From contig NKIM01000041.1 in assembly GCA_002255955.1 (NCBI GenBank), forward strand, positions 1 through 39,572: 39,572 nt of DNA, in the 5' to 3' direction. The position numbers were made by a program, and so were the translations under genes. A model generated the notes under the pieces. That model was not told the origin of the DNA, did no database searches, and was given only the letters and a program-made list of their open reading frames with translations. Position 1 is the first letter of the stretch; the number at the start of each line of letters is the position of its first letter. The DNA is from Burkholderiales bacterium PBB2 (GTDB lineage Bacteria; Pseudomonadota; Gammaproteobacteria; Burkholderiales; Burkholderiaceae_C). Positions 36,020-39,572 of the stretch are shown piece by piece.

Positions 36020-38695
36020 TCAGCGCAGCTCGTTGAGCATGGCTTGCGCCTTGTCGCGCAGGGCGCCGCTGGTCTTGGAGATCAGCTCGGTCAGCACCTC
36101 GCGCGCACCTTCCGTGTCACCGATCTGGCGGAACTCGTCGGCCAGCTCCAGCTGACGCAGCAGCGGGTCGCCATCATCCAGGCCCAGGTCGGCGATGTCC
36201 GGCACCACCGGCGGCGCAGCCGGCTCAGGCACCCGGTTCATCAGCGCATCGAACTCAGCGGCCAGATCGGCACCCGAAGTCGACTCAGGCGCGGGAATCG
36301 GTGCGGCCGGGGCCGCGGGCGTGGCCGGCAGGTCCAGGTCGATGGACGAGAGATCGAAGTCCAGGGCGCCGTTGCCGCTGTCCGGCGCCACGGTGGCCGG
36401 GCGCTCGTCGCTCAGGTCGTCCAGATCGAATTCCAGATCGGCACCGCCCGCTTGCGTCGGCGTGGCCGGCGGCGAGAGGTCGAAGTCCATAGCCATGGGC
36501 GCCTGATCCACGGTGGTGGGCAGGGCTTGCGTGGCCTCCATCGAGATCGGCGACGGCGCAGGCGCCGGCGAATCCAGATCCAGATCGAGATCCAGATCGA
36601 ACACGCTGGTCGGGCCGGTGTCGGGCGCGTTGCGGCCCAGCGGCTCGGTGGCCAGATGACCGGCCGTCACGGTGTGCGGCAAGGTGCTGGCATCCATGGG
36701 CTCGGGATGCACTTCGCGGCCGCTGGCCGGCAGGCTCGGTGCGCCACCGGGCTGGTAGAGCGGATTCTCGGGATCGATCTGACGACCCAGTTCCTGCGCC
36801 TTGGCCCAGTCGTCGCCACGACCTTGGGTCTCGGCGTAGAGCTGGATGGCCAGTTGCTCGAAGCCCTTGATGTCGCGGCGCTTGGCATAGACCTCGAGCA
36901 GCTTGAGGCGGATGGCCATGCGCTCGGGGTTGGCGCGCAGGGCTTCCTTGAGGATTTCCTCGGCCTGCAGGTCGCGGCCGTAGGCCAGGTAAACATCGGC
37001 TTCGGCCACGGGGTCGACATCACCGATGGCGTCCAGCTGGCTCAGCGAGTAATTCATCGACGAGGCACCGTTGGCCGCATCGCGCGTGTCCACGCGCTGG
37101 CCGCCGGTGGCGCCGAAGAAGGAATCGGGCTGCAGGCGGCTTTCCTGGAAGCCCGTGTCGGACTTGGCCTGGGCCTTGCGGTTGCGGAAACGGTAGAAAC
37201 CAAAACCACCGGCCGCGGCCACCAGCAGGGCCGACAGCGGCAGCAGCGGATTGTCCAGCAAATGGTCGAGCAGGCTCGGCTCGGCCACCTCGGCGGCCGG
37301 AGCCGGCGGCAGGGCCGCGCTGGCGGGCTTGGAAGCCGCCGGCGCCGCCGTGCTGGGCAGCGGCTTGGAGGCCACCGACGCGGGTGCCGAGGCCACCGGA
37401 GTCGGGGCTGGAGCGGGCGCGGGCGGCGTGACCACCGGAGCTGGCACGGGTGCAGCCACCACCGGCGCCGGGGCCGGAGCAGGTGCAGCGACCGGCGCAG
37501 GCGCAGGTGCGGCGGCGGGCTTGGCCGCGCTGGAGAGCTTTTTCAGCTCTTCCACATTGCGGGTCAGCTCGGCCACGCGGGCGGCAGAGTCTTTCTTCTC
37601 GGTGTCCTTGGACACGGCCGCGGTCTTGCCGTCGGCGGCCTTGCTCAGCGTCAGCTTATCCGGCGTGGGTGCGGCAGCTTGCTTGCGATCGTCCACGGCG
37701 GTCTGCACGCGGCCCCTGGCCTGGCGATCGCTCTCGTCTTGCTTGATCGTCGGCGCGGCGCCGCTGAGGCGCTGGCGGTAGGCATTGAAATCGGCGCTCT
37801 GGGCGCGGATCACCTGCCGGGCCTCTGCCGTGCTGACCGAACCCAGGCTCTCGGCCGAAGGCACTTGCAGCACGCTGCCGGCCTTCAGGCGGTTCATATT
37901 GCCGTTGATGAAGGCGTCTTCGTTGTTGCGGTAGAGACCCACCAGCATCTGGTCCAGCGAGATGCCCGCGGGCTGGGTCTTGCCGGCAATGCGCGACAGG
38001 CTGTCGCCGGGCTTGACCACATACTCGGACGCGGCCGGTGCGGCTGCAGCGCGTGGCGCCGGCGCAGGCACGGGGGCCGGAGCCGGGCGAGGCGCCGGTG
38101 CTTCAGCGCGCGGCCGGGTCGCTTCGGCCACCGCCGGTGCTGGCACGGGCGGGCGCGGGCGACTGGCTGCAGCCGGCAGCGGCGTGGCCTCCGAAGCCGG
38201 CGAAGAAATCACCGGCGCTGCAGCCACGGCGGGCGCGGCGCTGCTGGGCTTGGGATTGGCCGGCGGATCGAACAGCAAGGTGTATTCGCGCACCAAGCGG
38301 CCGCTGGCCCAGGTCAGCTCCAGAATCACATCGACAAACGGCTCCTGCACAGCGCGATCGCTGCTGACGCGCAGCACATTGCGGCCGTCACGGCGCACCA
38401 CCTGCACCTGGGTGCCGGTGAGCACCGCGTTGTACTCGACGCCGGTGGCGCGGTAGGACTCGGGCGGCGCCACACGCACTTTGAGGGTGCCGGCCTCTTC
38501 GGCACTGATGCTGGTGATGTCAATTTCGGCCTTGAGCGTCTCGCCCAGCGCCGATTGCACGGTCAGCTTGCCCAGACCTAGGCCCCACGCTCCGCTGCTC
38601 GCGGCGGCCAACATGGCGGCAGCCACATGAGTCAGAGAAAAACGGCCCCATGTGCGACCCAGTGCGCTACCCACGGCGCTTTTATGTAGTTTCAA
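36020..38695 (-). CDS. fimV: FimV-like pilus/cell-pole hub protein
   Basis: This 891-residue protein has the FimV order: signal peptide (KLHKSAVGSALGRTW, then THVAAAMLAAASSGAWG), N-terminal FimV domain (LGKLTVQSALGETLKAEIDI), Ala/Pro-rich linker, LysM domain (YVVKPGDSLSRIAGKT, NMNRLKAGSVLQVP), coiled coil, a Pro/Ala-rich stretch, one membrane segment (LLPLSALLVAAAGGFGFYRF), an acidic cytoplasmic part with TPR (VAEADVYLAYGRDLQAEEIL) and a C-terminal FimV domain (ADEFRQIGDTEGAREVLTEL). FimV aids type IV pilus function, twitching and polar localisation. The start is TTG 38695 with GGGGGA upstream; ATG 38845 would place 50 non-homologous residues before the signal peptide. Confidence 0.92.
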   Translation of the reverse strand: MKLHKSAVGSALGRTWGRFSLTHVAAAMLAAASSGAWGLGLGKLTVQSALGETLKAEIDITSISAEEAGTLKVRVAPPESYRATGVEYNAVLTGTQVQVVRRDGRNVLRVSSDRAVQEPFVDVILELTWASGRLVREYTLLFDPPANPKPSSAAPAVAAAPVISSPASEATPLPAAASRPRPPVPAPAVAEATRPRAEAPAPRPAPAPVPAPAPRAAAAPAASEYVVKPGDSLSRIAGKTQPAGISLDQMLVGLYRNNEDAFINGNMNRLKAGSVLQVPSAESLGSVSTAEARQVIRAQSADFNAYRQRLSGAAPTIKQDESDRQARGRVQTAVDDRKQAAAPTPDKLTLSKAADGKTAAVSKDTEKKDSAARVAELTRNVEELKKLSSAAKPAAAPAPAPVAAPAPAPAPVVAAPVPAPVVTPPAPAPAPTPVASAPASVASKPLPSTAAPAASKPASAALPPAPAAEVAEPSLLDHLLDNPLLPLSALLVAAAGGFGFYRFRNRKAQAKSDTGFQESRLQPDSFFGATGGQRVDTRDAANGASSMNYSLSQLDAIGDVDPVAEADVYLAYGRDLQAEEILKEALRANPERMAIRLKLLEVYAKRRDIKGFEQLAIQLYAETQGRGDDWAKAQELGRQIDPENPLYQPGGAPSLPASGREVHPEPMDASTLPHTVTAGHLATEPLGRNAPDTGPTSVFDLDLDLDLDSPAPAPSPISMEATQALPTTVDQAPMAMDFDLSPPATPTQAGGADLEFDLDDLSDERPATVAPDSGNGALDFDLSSIDLDLPATPAAPAAPIPAPESTSGADLAAEFDALMNRVPEPAAPPVVPDIADLGLDDGDPLLRQLELADEFRQIGDTEGAREVLTELISKTSGALRDKAQAMLNELR

Positions 38696-38996
38696 GGCAT
38701 CCCCCAAAGCAACAAGGCGGGCACCAAGGGGTGTCCGCCTGTTTCGACGATCACGATTCTCCGCACAACAGCACTCACGATGCCATCCTCTCGCGCCAAG
38801 TCCGCGCCAGGTCCACGGACCGGAAAACTCAATAGCGGCGAGCATATACGCTCACAAGCTCAGGCAATGCCTGAAAAGCACTTTTGCCCCCGTTGAGTTT
38901 CGCCCGTCCGCCCCAGCTTGTCGCTTGGGGGCAACGTGAATGCGGGATATCACTGAGCGGGCGCGCTGCGCACCCCACTCAGCGAAACCCCTCGCC
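38696..38996. promoter_or_regulatory. asd-fimV intergenic region with palindromes and hairpins
   Basis: This 301-bp gap lies between asd and fimV on the minus strand. It holds, from asd to fimV: the hairpin after asd (38953-38982, listed separately); a GCCCC/GGGGC dyad at about 38911-38933; a perfect 7-1-7 palindrome, TCAGGCAATGCCTGA, at 38860-38874; and a near-perfect 11-bp dyad, AGGCGGGCACC 38715-38725 with GGTGTCCGCCT 38730-38740, shortly before fimV. No strong promoter boxes are visible; a weak minus-strand TTGCCT-N15-TATGCT exists near the palindrome. No gene is present. Confidence 0.55.
38953..38982 (-). terminator. GC-rich hairpin after asd
   Basis: On the minus strand CTGAGTGGG pairs with CCCGCTCAG (one G-U wobble), closing a GC-rich inner part. 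It is 15 bp past the asd stop. No T-run follows, so it may be a transcript-stabilising or weak terminating hairpin. Confidence 0.5.
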
Positions 38997-39572
38997 TCAG
39001 CGGTCCAGCAGGATGCGCAGCATGCGGCGCAGCGGTTCGGCCGCACCCCAGAGCAGTTGGTCACCGATGGTGAAAGCGCCCAGATACTCCGGACCCATGG
39101 CCAGCTTGCGCAGGCGGCCGACGGGGATCGTCATGGTGCCGGTCACGGCCACCGGGGTCAGGTCCTTGATCGTGGCTTCACGCGTGTTGGGCACCACCTT
39201 CACCCACTCGTTGTCGGCGGCGATCATGGCCTCGACGTCCGCCAGCGGCACGTCCTTCCTGAGCTTGAAGGTCAGCGCCTGGCTGTGGCAGCGCATGGCG
39301 CCCACGCGCACGCAGAAGCCGTCCACCGGCACGGCCGGCGTGCCGAAGCCTTCACCCTGGCCGAGGATCTTGTTGGTCTCGGCCATGCCCTTCCACTCTT
39401 CCTTGGACATGCCGTTGCCCAGGTCCTTGTCGATCCAGGGAATCAGCGAGCCGCCCAGGGGCACGCCGAAATTGGCCGTCTCAGCGCCGGTGAGGGCACG
39501 CTGCTTGGCGCTGACCTTGCGGTCGATCTCGAGGCTCGCGCTCTTCGGGTCGTCCAGCAGGGCCTTGCCCTC
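38997..39572 (-). CDS. asd: Aspartate-semialdehyde dehydrogenase (partial, N-terminus beyond right edge)
   Basis: The minus-strand frame stays open to the window edge and ends at 38997, giving 191 C-terminal residues. It matches the gammaproteobacterial-type Asd: [20 protein letters not shown], the substrate region [20 protein letters not shown] (His of the catalytic pair in MRCHSQ), and the ending [19 protein letters not shown]. Asd reduces aspartyl phosphate to the semialdehyde, the branch point to lysine/diaminopimelate, methionine and threonine, which links it functionally to dapC, dapD, dapE and metZ in this window. It is the usual neighbour of fimV in Burkholderiales. Confidence 0.95.
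   Translation of the reverse strand, partial: EGKALLDDPKSASLEIDRKVSAKQRALTGAETANFGVPLGGSLIPWIDKDLGNGMSKEEWKGMAETNKILGQGEGFGTPAVPVDGFCVRVGAMRCHSQALTFKLRKDVPLADVEAMIAADNEWVKVVPNTREATIKDLTPVAVTGTMTIPVGRLRKLAMGPEYLGAFTIGDQLLWGAAEPLRRMLRILLDR

Noticed and set aside
36044-38581. Plus-strand open frame of about 845 codons opposite fimV
   Set aside because: Arg/Gly/His-rich shadow of the GC-rich fimV gene; no family features and no ribosome-binding site.

Overview
This is GC-rich, gene-dense chromosomal DNA whose proteins and gene order look like a betaproteobacterium of the order Burkholderiales, most likely the Roseateles/Rubrivivax/Leptothrix lineage. Reasons: the smc-zipA pair; a pilU-type ATPase gene inside the dapC-dapD-dapE lysine cluster; and the chain asd-fimV-truA-trpF-trpB-trpA-accD-folC-SPOR gene-cvpA-purF-metZ, typical of this order. 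The genus is inference from gene content. I see no insertion sequence, prophage, integrase, CRISPR array, toxin-antitoxin pair or recognisable defence system.

Layout. 1-2.5 kb: a LysR regulator (cut by the left edge) divergent from an SDR oxidoreductase, then an EamA permease. 2.5-8.6 kb (minus): smc, zipA and a CorC/HlyC-type CBS membrane protein. 8.8-14.4 kb (plus): queF with a long basic N-terminal tail, a small SET-domain methyltransferase, then dapC, dapD, a pilU-like gene and dapE. 14.5-19.5 kb (plus): a secreted protein with two retropepsin-like domains plus TPRs, a 5 x 14 bp tandem repeat, prmB overlapping an ABC-F ATPase gene, and a strong terminator. 19.5-22.9 kb: a DUF1304 membrane protein divergent from ohrR-ohr (organic peroxide defence), then an asparaginase divergent from lexA with two tandem SOS boxes between them. 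22.9-23.4 kb: a mostly empty stretch with a terminator and an unusual nested dyad. 23.4-25.4 kb (minus): tRNA-Ala, tRNA-Glu and tRNA-Asp downstream of gltX. 25.4-39.6 kb (minus): the long biosynthetic block metZ, purF, cvpA, SPOR gene, folC, accD, trpA, trpB, trpF, truA, fimV and asd (cut by the right edge).

The genes are mostly housekeeping: diaminopimelate/lysine, methionine, tryptophan, purine, folate and fatty-acid synthesis, chromosome structure and division, tRNA modification and charging, type IV pilus function and stress regulation. Many neighbours overlap by 1-4 bases (prmB/ABC-F, metZ/gltX, purF/metZ, trpB/trpA), suggesting translational coupling. Hairpins followed by T-runs split the minus-strand block into sub-operons after fimV and after accD. 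The best leads for something new are the shared LexA-box region of lexA and the asparaginase gene, the double aspartic-protease/TPR protein, the 14-bp repeat array, the SET-domain protein, and the dyads at 23.05 kb and upstream of fimV. None amounts to a clear undescribed multi-gene system.
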